A DNA stretch of 64,000 nucleotides from the NCBI GenBank assembly GCA_964439625.1, contig CAYTPI010000013.1, positions 1 to 64,000 on the forward strand. Direction: 5' to 3'. The notes below the pieces were generated by a model, which searched no databases, had not been told where the DNA came from, and saw nothing but the letters and a program-made list of their open reading frames with translations. How positions within the stretch are numbered: the first letter of the stretch is position 1; every line of letters starts with the position of its first letter. Source of the DNA: CAYTPI01 sp964439625 (GTDB lineage: Bacteria; Chloroflexota; Anaerolineae; Aggregatilineales; UBA3940). The position numbers and the translations under genes are program-made. Of the stretch, positions 8,598 to 17,010 are shown piece after piece.

Positions 8598-8951
8598 ATG
8601 TCAGAATGGACATTCGTAGCGCTCCTGCTCGTACTTGGTGTCTTCTTGACAGCAGCACCTATTATCCTAAACCGTCTTGTCGCTCCCCACAAGCCGAGCG
8701 ACATCAAAAATGACACTTATGAATGCGGTGTTGAAACCAAGGGGGATGCTTGGGTGCAGTTTAAGGTGCAGTACTATATCTTTGCCTTGGTATTCCTTGT
8801 CTTCGATATTGAAGTCGTCTTTCTCTACCCATGGGCAGTGGCCTACAATCAACTGACTCTTTTTGGTGTTGTCATGGGTATCGTATTTATTATCACGCTT
8901 GGTGAGGCTCTGCTGTACGCATGGCGCAAGGGCGCGCTGGAGTGGATTTAA
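8598..8951 (+). CDS. nuoA: NADH-quinone oxidoreductase subunit A
   Basis: A 117-residue membrane subunit of complex I with three transmembrane helices. It keeps the family signature YECGVETKGDAWVQFKVQYYIFALVFLVFDIEVVFLYPWA; the Cys of YECG lies in the loop near the quinone site. The ATG at 8598 was chosen over the longer frame from 8478 because it matches family length and starts just before helix 1. A strong terminator follows, so nuoA seems to be a single-gene transcript. This is odd, because nuoB, nuoC and nuoD normally come next and are absent from the window. Confidence 0.93.
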   Translation: MSEWTFVALLLVLGVFLTAAPIILNRLVAPHKPSDIKNDTYECGVETKGDAWVQFKVQYYIFALVFLVFDIEVVFLYPWAVAYNQLTLFGVVMGIVFIITLGEALLYAWRKGALEWI

Positions 8952-8977
8952 GCAGTTACAACCAATGATCAAATTAG

Positions 8978-9000
8978 AGCCGACGCGAAGTCGGCTTTTT
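8978..9000 (+). terminator. Rho-independent terminator between nuoA and nuoH
   Basis: AGCCGAC and GTCGGCT form a perfect 7-bp GC-rich stem with a GCGAA loop, followed directly by a T run. This is a textbook intrinsic terminator in the 65-base gap between two subunits of one complex. Confidence 0.85.
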
Positions 9001-9016
9001 GGTGTGAGGCAATTCT

Positions 9017-10330
9017 ATGGAATTTAACCCGTTAGGTTTTCTACAAGACATTTTTCTCAATCTGCGTCTGATGATCGAGTTTGGCCTCGAAAGCATTGGG
9101 GTAGGGCCTATGTTGATCGACTTCATTGTCAATCTTCTGGGTGTTTCTGTTGTTCTCGGCTTCTTGCTGACCAATGCCCTGCTTATTATTTGGATGGAGC
9201 GCAAGATCGTCAGCCGCGTTCAAGATCGCTTTGGCCCAAATCGTGTCGGCCCTTGGGGTATTTTGCAAGGGTTGCCCGATGGCATCAAGATGATCACTAA
9301 GGAGATTATTTTCCCGCGTGGGATTGATATCGTCCCCTTTATGTTGGCACCGATTATTTCCGCCGTCAGTGTTTTCCTGATCTGGGCGGTAATGCCTTTC
9401 ACCCTTTCTGCGATTGGTACCGATATCAGCATTGGCGTATTGTACATTGTTGCGGTCGGCTCCTTTGGTGTGATGGCCGTGCTGATGGCGGGCTGGAGCA
9501 GCAACAATAAGTATGCGCTACTTGGTGCTTTCCGCGCCGTCGCGATGTTGGTTAGTTACGAAGTGCCTGTCATCTTGATGCTACTGGTGCCGGTGCTGCT
9601 GGCGGGCAGTATGCGCATCGGTGATATTGTCGCCGCCCAACCAATCTGGTTTGGAATCTCCATGCCAGTCGCCCTGATCATCTTCATGATTGGTATGACA
9701 GCTGAAATCGGTCGCTCACCCTTTGACTTTCTTGAAGCCGAATCAGAATTGGTCTCAGGTTACAACACTGAGTACAGTGGGATGCCCTTTGCGATGTTCT
9801 ATCTCGCCGAATTTCTGCACGCTTTCACGTTTGGGGCGCTCGTAACCACACTTTTCTTAGGTGGCTGGCGTTTGTTTGGTGCAGAAGCCGTTCCGACTTT
9901 GGGCATATTCTTCTTTTTTGCGAAAACTTTTGCCGTTTATTTCCTGAGCATGTGGGTGCGCTATACGGTGCCACGTTTACGCATCGACCAAGCAATGGCG
10001 TTCTGTTGGAAGTTCCTGACGCCGATTGGCTTACTGCTGCTTATTCTGACAGTCTTTGTGGATAAGTTGGCTGCTGTGTTACTGGTTGATTTTGGTGTAT
10101 TGCAAGAAGGTGCCTACTACCTGACCGATAACATCATTGTGATGCTGCCGCGCAGCTTCGTCCTGCTGACGGTTAATGTGATTGTCGGGCTTGTTGCCTT
10201 TGTATTGATTGCCAACAACAGCCGTCGTGAACGTGAGCGTCTGGAGTCTCTTAATAACATGGCAGAAATTCAATCTGACGCGTTGACTGGTGTGCCGGTT
10301 GCATCCTTTAATGCTAGTGGTGCTGACTAA
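9017..10330 (+). CDS. nuoH: NADH-quinone oxidoreductase subunit H
   Basis: A 437-residue membrane subunit of complex I that forms the quinone-binding chamber together with NuoB and NuoD. Signature segments are present: ERKIVSRVQDRFGPNRVGPWG, QGLPDGIKMITKEI, and AEIGRSPFDFLEAESELVSGYNTEYSG, which holds the acidic quinone-site loop. About eight transmembrane helices are expected. It is longer than the roughly 325-residue E. coli protein, with an N-terminal extension of about 35 residues and a longer C-terminus including a charged tail NNSRRERERLES. The ribosome site is weak (GAGGC). It heads a nuoHJKL run. Confidence 0.95.
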   Translation: MEFNPLGFLQDIFLNLRLMIEFGLESIGVGPMLIDFIVNLLGVSVVLGFLLTNALLIIWMERKIVSRVQDRFGPNRVGPWGILQGLPDGIKMITKEIIFPRGIDIVPFMLAPIISAVSVFLIWAVMPFTLSAIGTDISIGVLYIVAVGSFGVMAVLMAGWSSNNKYALLGAFRAVAMLVSYEVPVILMLLVPVLLAGSMRIGDIVAAQPIWFGISMPVALIIFMIGMTAEIGRSPFDFLEAESELVSGYNTEYSGMPFAMFYLAEFLHAFTFGALVTTLFLGGWRLFGAEAVPTLGIFFFFAKTFAVYFLSMWVRYTVPRLRIDQAMAFCWKFLTPIGLLLLILTVFVDKLAAVLLVDFGVLQEGAYYLTDNIIVMLPRSFVLLTVNVIVGLVAFVLIANNSRRERERLESLNNMAEIQSDALTGVPVASFNASGAD

Positions 10331-10420
10331 GCTGACCAAACAAGCATATTTCGTTCGGTCACATTGCTACTGCTACCTACCACTGATTGTGGCTGAACTT
10401 CAACGAGGAGATCGAACGTT

Positions 10421-10924
10421 ATGACGATAACCCCTGCCATTGTGACTTTTGGCATTATGACAGTCATCACTCTTGGTGGCGGTCTTGGTGCGGTAACCAG
10501 CCGTAATCTGTTTCACGCCGCACTGTACCTGATCTTGTCGCTCTTTGGCATTGCTGGCTTTTATGTCTTGCTCGAGGCGCCATTCTTGGCTGCTATCCAA
10601 GTCTTGGTGTACTTGGGTGCTATCGCCGTTCTGATTACGATTACCATCATGGTCACGCGACGAATCATGGGCATAAACGAGAGCGTGAATAGTCAGTGGC
10701 CCGCCGCCGCTGGGGTAGGGCTTGTCCTTCTAGCCATGCTGACTTTCCTTATAATAACACAGTTCGGTGATGTGGCTACCCCCACAACCGCCGTCCCCGA
10801 TGATTTTATAACGACGCTCGGTGAGTCCCTCGTCAGCCATCAAGGTTACTTACTGCCGTTTGAGGTGGCATCGTTGCTGTTGCTGGCAGCAATGATCGGC
10901 TCAATCGTCGTCGCGCGCGAATAA
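10421..10924 (+). CDS. nuoJ: NADH-quinone oxidoreductase subunit J
   Basis: A 167-residue membrane subunit with five hydrophobic helices. It shows the conserved TM3 region YLGAIAVLITITIMVTRRIMG, whose pi-bulge helix takes part in coupling. The start follows a GAGGAG ribosome site by ten bases. It lies between nuoH and nuoK with nuoI missing; nuoI, the ferredoxin-like subunit, usually sits between nuoH and nuoJ. The soluble arm must therefore come from another locus. Confidence 0.92.
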   Translation: MTITPAIVTFGIMTVITLGGGLGAVTSRNLFHAALYLILSLFGIAGFYVLLEAPFLAAIQVLVYLGAIAVLITITIMVTRRIMGINESVNSQWPAAAGVGLVLLAMLTFLIITQFGDVATPTTAVPDDFITTLGESLVSHQGYLLPFEVASLLLLAAMIGSIVVARE

Positions 10925-10936
10925 GAGGAGTTCTCA

Positions 10937-11248
10937 ATGGATATCCCGTTAAGTTGGTTTTTGCTGGTGGCTGCGGCCCTGTTTTCCACAGGGATTTACG
11001 GCGTACTTGCACGCCGTAATGCCGTCGCAATTTTGATGAGCATTGAATTGATGCTCAACGCGGTCAACATCAACCTGATCGCATTTTGGCGCTATCAAGG
11101 CGCTGATACGCTTAGCGGCTTTGTATTTGCTATGTTCGTCTTCGCTGTAGCAGCGGCAGAAGCTGCGGTCGGTCTTGCGCTGGTCATCTCGATCTACCGC
11201 AACCGCCAGACAGTCGTTGCTGAAGACATCAATATGTTTAGGTGGTAA
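10937..11248 (+). CDS. nuoK: NADH-quinone oxidoreductase subunit K
   Basis: A 103-residue subunit with three transmembrane helices, homologous to MrpC and of normal length. Both conserved membrane glutamates are recognisable, in SIELMLNAVNINL (helix 2) and AAEAAVGLALVISIYR (helix 3). They form part of the central hydrophilic axis of the membrane arm. It starts 12 bases after nuoJ behind AAGAGGAG and is followed ten bases later by nuoL, so nuoJKL are translationally close. Confidence 0.95.
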   Translation: MDIPLSWFLLVAAALFSTGIYGVLARRNAVAILMSIELMLNAVNINLIAFWRYQGADTLSGFVFAMFVFAVAAAEAAVGLALVISIYRNRQTVVAEDINMFRW

Positions 11249-11258
11249 GGCTAAAACG

Positions 11259-13574
11259 ATGACCCCTGATCAACTCGTGTGGTTTATTCCACTACCGCCA
11301 CTACTGGCGTTCTTCATAATATTACTATTCACTCGCACCAGTAAGCTCGCCAGTGATATCGTGTCGATTGCTGGCATTTTGGCGACTTGGGCAATCTCAC
11401 TGATTGTGCTGGTCGATGTGCTGCAAATTGGTGGCTCAGAACTTGGGAAGAAGCCTATCGAAGCTGGGTTTGTCTGGCTGCCGATTGGCATCAACGAAGG
11501 TGCCGACTTCGTGATGGGTGCCTTTATTGACCCACTCAATACTGTCTTACTGTTCTTTGTGCCGTTGTGCGCTACGATGATCTTCATCTACAGCACGGGT
11601 TACATGGCGTCTGGTCACTACTGGACCCAAGTGCTCGGCAAAGATGATGATCACGGTCATGACGATGATAGTCACGATAATCATGACGACTACGCTGATG
11701 ACCATGGTCCCCATGAGACCATGATGGATAGTGTCGGGCGCGAACTAACACATTTCGACGCGACCAAGTGGAAGGCCCGCTTTATGGCCTTCATCAGTTT
11801 GTTTGCTGGAGCTATGCTCCTGCTGACTGTTTCGGATAACTTACTGCTCTTGTTCGTTGGTTGGGAGATCATGGGTGCTTGCAGCTATATGCTGATCAGC
11901 TTCTGGCATAATCGTGTTTACCCTAACGAACCAGAACGTACCACCCCGATCAAAGCGGGCATCAAAGCGTTTATGACGACACGTGTCGCCGATATGTTCC
12001 TGTTCATCGGTATTGTGTGGCTGTATGCCTACACTGGGACGCTCAACTATCGCGAAATCATGTATAACGAGGAAGTGCTATCTTCGCTGACTGCCGCCGC
12101 TCTGCCTAATTTTCCGCTGCTGGCAGGTTTATCTGTGGCAGGTATTGTCTCTATTCTGATAACTATCGGTGTGATCGGTAAGAGTGCTCAGTTCCCGCTG
12201 CATACGTGGCTACCGGATGCGATGGAGGGGCCAACACCCGTAAGCGCGATGATCCACGCTGCGACGATGGTCTCCGGCGGTATTTACTTGTTGCTGCGCT
12301 TCTACCCACTGATCTCTCTTGGGTATGACGGTCACGGCTTGACGCCGTCGATGCACTTCTTGGCCTTCATTGGCTCAGTGACGGCCTTGTTCGCAGCCAC
12401 AATTGCGGTGGCACAACCAGACGTCAAGAAAGTTCTGGCTTACTCGACAATTTCACAGCTTGGGTTTATGGTCGCCGCCGTCGGGATTGGCGCTTATATT
12501 GCCGCGGCCTTCCACTTGCTGACGCACGCTATCTTCAAAGCACTGTTGTTTATGGGCAGTGGTTCAGTCATCCACGCTGTGGAACACGGTGAGGAACACG
12601 CTCACCACCACGGGCATGAATTCCCAATTGACTTCGACGCCCAAAATATGTTCAACATGGGCGGCCTTAGTAAAAAGATACCCGTCACATATTGGACGTT
12701 TTTAATAGGTGGCTTCTCACTGGCTGGGTTCCCGTTCATTACGGCGGGCTTCTGGTCGAAAGACGAAATCCTGCTCGATGCATGGCTTCACGCACCAGTA
12801 GTTTTCGCCGTTCTTGTCGTCGCCGCCTTCCTGACCGCATTCTACACCATGCGCCAAATCAGCTTAACGTTCTTTGGTAAGCCGCGCACGGCTGCCGCAG
12901 AAGAAGCTATTCAAGATGACTGGCGCATGAATCTACCGTTGATTGTGCTAGCCATCCCAGCCATCATCATCGGCTGGATTGGTGTTCACCCAGAATTCCC
13001 TGTGTTTGGTGCGTTGTTCAGCCCAGACTCGCAAGGTGCGCCGTTCAAGTTATTCGTCGGTAAAGCCCTGCTAGAGGCACCTGAACTGCCACACTTTACG
13101 ATTGTTCCAGCGCTGTTCTCGATAGCCGTGGCTGTTGGTGGTTTGTTGGTCGGTTGGTTGATTTACGGGCGCAAGCCGCTTGAAGCCGGGCAAACAGACC
13201 CACTGAAGAAATTCCTTGGCCCTGTCTATATGCTGCTTGAGAATAAGTACTACATGGACGAATTGTACGAAATTATCTTTGTGAGGCCAGCACAGTGGTT
13301 CGCCCACCTTGTGTACGAACTGATTGACCGCACTATTATTGACGGTGTTATCCACTTCGTTGCCCGCGCTGTTGAATGGATCGGCTTCCGCAACAAGGAT
13401 TTCGACACTCACGTTATTAATGATGCTGGTGACCGCTTGGCGCAAGGTGTTAGTAACCTCGGTGATGCCTTTAAGTACGTCCAGTCTGGGCGCGTCCAGC
13501 AATATATGATCGTTGTAGCATCCGGTGTGTTGTTACTTGCTGGCGTCTTTGTGTTGGCTTTCCTGATCGGCTGA
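11259..13574 (+). CDS. nuoL: NADH-quinone oxidoreductase subunit L with enlarged loops and a longer lateral helix
   Basis: The distal antiporter-like proton-pumping subunit, 771 residues against about 610 in E. coli. The pump motifs are intact: GWEIMGACSYMLI with the TM5 Glu, and IGKSAQFPLHTWLPDAMEGPTPVSAMIHAATM with the TM7 Lys. Two His/Asp-rich loops are added, one near residues 128-150 (DDDHGHDDDSHDNHDDY) and one near 450 (GEEHAHHHGHE). After a late membrane helix, the amphipathic lateral-helix region (residues 693-744, from IIDG to QSG) is about 26 residues longer than in ordinary NuoL as I recall it. The start at 11259 follows nuoK by ten bases; the longer frame from 11175 overlaps nuoK. 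The extra length fits a complex with a fourth pump. Confidence 0.95.
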   Translation: MTPDQLVWFIPLPPLLAFFIILLFTRTSKLASDIVSIAGILATWAISLIVLVDVLQIGGSELGKKPIEAGFVWLPIGINEGADFVMGAFIDPLNTVLLFFVPLCATMIFIYSTGYMASGHYWTQVLGKDDDHGHDDDSHDNHDDYADDHGPHETMMDSVGRELTHFDATKWKARFMAFISLFAGAMLLLTVSDNLLLLFVGWEIMGACSYMLISFWHNRVYPNEPERTTPIKAGIKAFMTTRVADMFLFIGIVWLYAYTGTLNYREIMYNEEVLSSLTAAALPNFPLLAGLSVAGIVSILITIGVIGKSAQFPLHTWLPDAMEGPTPVSAMIHAATMVSGGIYLLLRFYPLISLGYDGHGLTPSMHFLAFIGSVTALFAATIAVAQPDVKKVLAYSTISQLGFMVAAVGIGAYIAAAFHLLTHAIFKALLFMGSGSVIHAVEHGEEHAHHHGHEFPIDFDAQNMFNMGGLSKKIPVTYWTFLIGGFSLAGFPFITAGFWSKDEILLDAWLHAPVVFAVLVVAAFLTAFYTMRQISLTFFGKPRTAAAEEAIQDDWRMNLPLIVLAIPAIIIGWIGVHPEFPVFGALFSPDSQGAPFKLFVGKALLEAPELPHFTIVPALFSIAVAVGGLLVGWLIYGRKPLEAGQTDPLKKFLGPVYMLLENKYYMDELYEIIFVRPAQWFAHLVYELIDRTIIDGVIHFVARAVEWIGFRNKDFDTHVINDAGDRLAQGVSNLGDAFKYVQSGRVQQYMIVVASGVLLLAGVFVLAFLIG

Positions 13575-13598
13575 GCCTTCCCGACTATGATCTTGCCG

Positions 13599-13619
13599 GG
13601 GCGCTCCATCGGAGCGCCC
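13599..13619 (+). terminator. Terminator-like hairpin between nuoL and nuoM
   Basis: GGGCGCTCC and GGAGCGCCC form a perfect 9-bp stem with an ATC loop, followed by TGTTATT. The T run is imperfect, so partial read-through into nuoM is possible. Confidence 0.6.
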
Positions 13620-13683
13620 TGTTATTGAAACTATTTACCGTTCGTGTAGCGGTAGAAAATAAAAACAAAGGGTTCAATCTGAT

Positions 13684-15297
13684 ATGACCTTTGACCAGTT
13701 TATTCAAGAAAATATCCTGATATTAATTACCTTTCTGCCTTTCTTGGGGGGCGGCATCATTATGCTGCTGCCAGCGACGCAGAAGCAGTTGATACGCGTG
13801 TTCGCGTTAGTGTGGAGCTTCATTCCATTAGGCTTGACCATTGCGATGTGGCATTGGTTTTTTCAAAGCCCCTGTCATGATATTCAGGCGAACGCCTGTT
13901 TCGAGGTCAAGTACACCTGGTTTGAACTAATCAATGCCAGCTTCCACCTAGGTATTGATGGCATCAGCCTCGCGATGATGTTGCTGACTGCCACGCTGAC
14001 TCCGCTAGCAATCTTGATTTCATTTGAAATCGAAGAGCGCGTTCGGCTGTATATGGGCCTTTTCTTGACGCTCCAGATGGGTATGTTTGGTGTTTTTGCT
14101 TCATTAGACTTGCTACTCTGGTTCGCCTTCTACGAGTTTGGCCTTGTGCCGATGTACTTCCTGATTTACTTCTGGGGTGGGCCGAACCGCGGTTATGCCA
14201 GCTTCAAGTTTATGATTTATACCATCGCGGCCTCACTAGGTATGCTGCTTGCTATCCAGATTGTTGGCCTATCTGCTGGTACCTTCAGCTTGCCCGAACT
14301 GATGGTGCTTTGGCCTGCATTTGACCCCGCTACGGGGGTGTTCGCAGGGTTCACCATTGATGCACTGCGGATACTAGCATTTTTAGCGTTCTTCGTGGGG
14401 TTTGCGCTCAAGGTGCCGCTCTGGCCTTTCCATACCTGGCTGCCTGATGCTCACACTGAAGCCCCAACCGCTGGTTCAATGATGTTGGCTGGCGTACTGC
14501 TCAAGTTAGGTGCCTATGGCTTTATCAGAATAATTCTGCCGCTTTTCCCGCAAGAAAGTCACTTTTTCGCCCCAGCAATTGCTGTCTTGGCGATGTTGGC
14601 AATTGTGCTTGGGGCTTACGCGTCCTTCTCCCAACTAGACTTCAAGCGATTGGTTGCCTACTCATCTGTTAACCACATGGGTTGGGTGATGCTGGCCATT
14701 GCTGCCGTTGCTTGGATTGGAGTCGACAGTCAGTTCATCGGTGGGGAAGGGCCAAACCGCATCAACGGTATCATTGCGATGAACGGAGCGGTTCTTCAGA
14801 TGTTCAACCATGGTATTAGTTCCGCTGCGATGTTTGCCCTTGTCGGTATGATGTACCATCGTCTGCATACCCGTGATTTAACCAAATATGGTGGACTGTG
14901 GGCAGTGGCCCCAGTCTACGGCGGCATTATGCTCTTTACGTCACTTGCCTCGCTTGGTCTACCAGGCTTAAATGGCTTTGTGAGTGAGTTTATGGTGATC
15001 CGGGGCGTCTTCCCCATGGGGTCAGGGACAGTCACCATCTTTGCCCTAATGACCATTATCAGTATGGTTGGCTTGCTATTTACTGGTGCCTATGTGCTTA
15101 AGGGCGTTAAATATGTGCTCTACGGCCCACTGAACAAAGACGCTGTTGCCTTGGCACATGGTCAGTCACTTGAGATTAACCCGCGGGAAACCATTGCAGT
15201 GGCTCCCCTGCTTATCCTGATGCTGCTGCTGGGCGTGTACCCAGCTTGGTTGCTAGCCGTGATCAACAGCAGCGTTACTATGATGTTGACCGGCTGA
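13684..15297 (+). CDS. nuoM: NADH-quinone oxidoreductase subunit M, first copy
   Basis: A 537-residue antiporter-like subunit with about 14 transmembrane helices. The proton-channel residues are complete. Glu151 lies in FYEFGLVPMYFLI, Lys243 of TM7 in ALKVPLWPFHTWLPDAHTEAP, and a second Lys in LLKLGAYGFIR; Glu in NGFVSEFMVI is near the distal exit. It should act as one full proton channel. This copy looks like an ordinary NuoM and serves as the reference for the divergent copy that follows. It begins after a terminator-like hairpin, so nuoM-nuoM-nuoN may have their own promoter. Confidence 0.95.
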   Translation: MTFDQFIQENILILITFLPFLGGGIIMLLPATQKQLIRVFALVWSFIPLGLTIAMWHWFFQSPCHDIQANACFEVKYTWFELINASFHLGIDGISLAMMLLTATLTPLAILISFEIEERVRLYMGLFLTLQMGMFGVFASLDLLLWFAFYEFGLVPMYFLIYFWGGPNRGYASFKFMIYTIAASLGMLLAIQIVGLSAGTFSLPELMVLWPAFDPATGVFAGFTIDALRILAFLAFFVGFALKVPLWPFHTWLPDAHTEAPTAGSMMLAGVLLKLGAYGFIRIILPLFPQESHFFAPAIAVLAMLAIVLGAYASFSQLDFKRLVAYSSVNHMGWVMLAIAAVAWIGVDSQFIGGEGPNRINGIIAMNGAVLQMFNHGISSAAMFALVGMMYHRLHTRDLTKYGGLWAVAPVYGGIMLFTSLASLGLPGLNGFVSEFMVIRGVFPMGSGTVTIFALMTIISMVGLLFTGAYVLKGVKYVLYGPLNKDAVALAHGQSLEINPRETIAVAPLLILMLLLGVYPAWLLAVINSSVTMMLTG

Positions 15298-15347
15298 GCG
15301 GCGCGATTATTTGCTTCGCATCACCGTAAAAAGAGGATTACGAACGT

Positions 15348-17009
15348 ATGGAATTTGGATTTCCCATTCTGACAGCGATTTGGCTGGTGCCGGTCGTCGG
15401 TGCGTTGATTATTCTAGCGACTCCTGCGACTAGTAAGATGGACCCAGATGTTGAAGGCGAGCGCATCAAACGCCTCAACCTGACGGTGAAGGTATTGGCT
15501 GCCATCTTCACGTTAATCAGCCTTGTTATGTCCGCAATTGTGTATCTACATGTCAACAATGCTTACGGCATTGGCCTTGGTAGTGCAACCGAGGCTGTTT
15601 TCTTCCTTGAAGAAGGGCCGCTGCGCTGGGTTCAGGGGATTACCGCTGGCTCGCTGGCAATCGGCTATCACGTTGGTGTTGATGGCATTAGCGCACCGAT
15701 GGTTTACCTAACAGGCTTAGCGACGTTCTGTGGCGTTCTAATTTCTTGGGATGTCACCGATCGCCCGCGCGAGTTCTTTGCTTGGTTCCTATTGTTGGCT
15801 GCGGGCGTTTATGGCGTCTTCGTCGCGCTCGATTTATTTTTGCTGTTCTTCTTCTACGAATTAGCAATCTTTCCCATGTACTTGTTGATCGCTGCCTGGG
15901 GTTGGAAGCAGCTACGTGAATATGCCGCCATGAAGCTGACCCTCTATATTTTGGTTGGGTCGGTGGTATCGTTAGTTGGTGTGATTGCCATGTACTTCCT
16001 AATGGTCGATGCGGGTGTCCCGGCATCATTTGACATCTACGACATGATCGCCGCGCGTGACATGGGCGTTTTTGACCAACCCGTAACGCTGCCGTTTGGT
16101 TTGAGCGAAGGCTTAGCTGAACCAGTGACATTCGCCAAGATCTGGTTCCCTTTTATTTTTATTGGCTTTGTTATTCTGGCGGGGACTTTCCCATTCCATA
16201 ACTGGAGCCCCGATGGTCACGTTGCTGCGCCCACGGCCGTCTCAATGGTGCATGCTGGCGTTTTGATGAAGATCGGTGCTTACTCGGCACTGCGCGTCGC
16301 GGTGTTCTTATTACCAGAAGGGGCGCAGGTTCACCTCCCTTGGATTGTCGTCCTCACCCTGATCAATGTGGTTTACGGTGCGTCAATTGCTATGGTGCAA
16401 CGCGATTTCAAATACGTCATCGGTTTTTCGTCAGTGTCGCATATGGGTCTCGTCGTAATGGGTATTGCTTCTATGAACATTCTCGGCTTTACTGGGGCCG
16501 GTTTGCAGATGTTCTCGCACGGTGCGATGACGGCCTTGTTCTTCTCCTGCGTCGGGATGGTCTACCATCAAGCTCACACGCGGGATATTCCATCACTTGG
16601 TGGGTTTTGGCAGAAGATGCCTTTGGTGGCCCTTGCCTTTACGATAGGCGGTTTGGTATCTATGGGGATGCCGGGCTTTAGTGGTTTCATCGCAGAATTC
16701 CCAATCTTCATGGGTATGTTCCGTGCCGCCAACGAGATTGCGCCATACTATGGCATCATTGCTGTAATTGCAGTGCTCGGTATTATTTTGACGGGTGCTT
16801 ACGTACTCCGCGTGACTGGTCGCGTCTTCTTCGGAGAGTTTGACGAAGAGAAGTGGGGCGATCACATTCATGATGTCACCATCTTAGATAAAGTTGCTCT
16901 CGGTATTCTCGCCGCCAACCTGCTTGTCCTCGGGCTGTTCCCTGTGGTAATGCAGCCGATGGTTGAAGGCGGAATGCTGCCAATTGCCACCTTGCTCGGA
17001 GGTGCTTAA
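15348..17009 (+). CDS. nuoM: NADH-quinone oxidoreductase subunit M, second divergent copy lacking the TM7 lysine
   Basis: A 553-residue NuoM paralogue, clearly related to the copy before it but diverged. Glu171 is kept (FFYELAIFPMYLLI), and so are the TM8-type Lys (GVLMKIGAYSALR) and the Glu of SGFIAEFPIF. At the place of the TM7 Lys (ALKVPLWPFH in copy one) this protein reads VILAGTFPFH, so Leu277 replaces it with no gap in the alignment. That lysine is essential for pumping in studied NuoM proteins. The open frame is intact with an AAGAGGA ribosome site, so it is not a pseudogene. It may work as a modified or structural fourth antiporter-like unit. Confidence 0.9.
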   Translation: MEFGFPILTAIWLVPVVGALIILATPATSKMDPDVEGERIKRLNLTVKVLAAIFTLISLVMSAIVYLHVNNAYGIGLGSATEAVFFLEEGPLRWVQGITAGSLAIGYHVGVDGISAPMVYLTGLATFCGVLISWDVTDRPREFFAWFLLLAAGVYGVFVALDLFLLFFFYELAIFPMYLLIAAWGWKQLREYAAMKLTLYILVGSVVSLVGVIAMYFLMVDAGVPASFDIYDMIAARDMGVFDQPVTLPFGLSEGLAEPVTFAKIWFPFIFIGFVILAGTFPFHNWSPDGHVAAPTAVSMVHAGVLMKIGAYSALRVAVFLLPEGAQVHLPWIVVLTLINVVYGASIAMVQRDFKYVIGFSSVSHMGLVVMGIASMNILGFTGAGLQMFSHGAMTALFFSCVGMVYHQAHTRDIPSLGGFWQKMPLVALAFTIGGLVSMGMPGFSGFIAEFPIFMGMFRAANEIAPYYGIIAVIAVLGIILTGAYVLRVTGRVFFGEFDEEKWGDHIHDVTILDKVALGILAANLLVLGLFPVVMQPMVEGGMLPIATLLGGA

Positions 17010-17010
17010 C

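Noticed and set aside
11175..11258. Longer NuoL start inside nuoK
   Set aside because: The extra 28 residues are nuoK read in another frame; the ATG at 11259 begins the family's N-terminus.
15348..17009. Second nuoM as a decaying pseudogene
   Set aside because: The frame is full length with a good ribosome site, and the other channel residues are kept. Loss of one Lys looks selective, not random decay.
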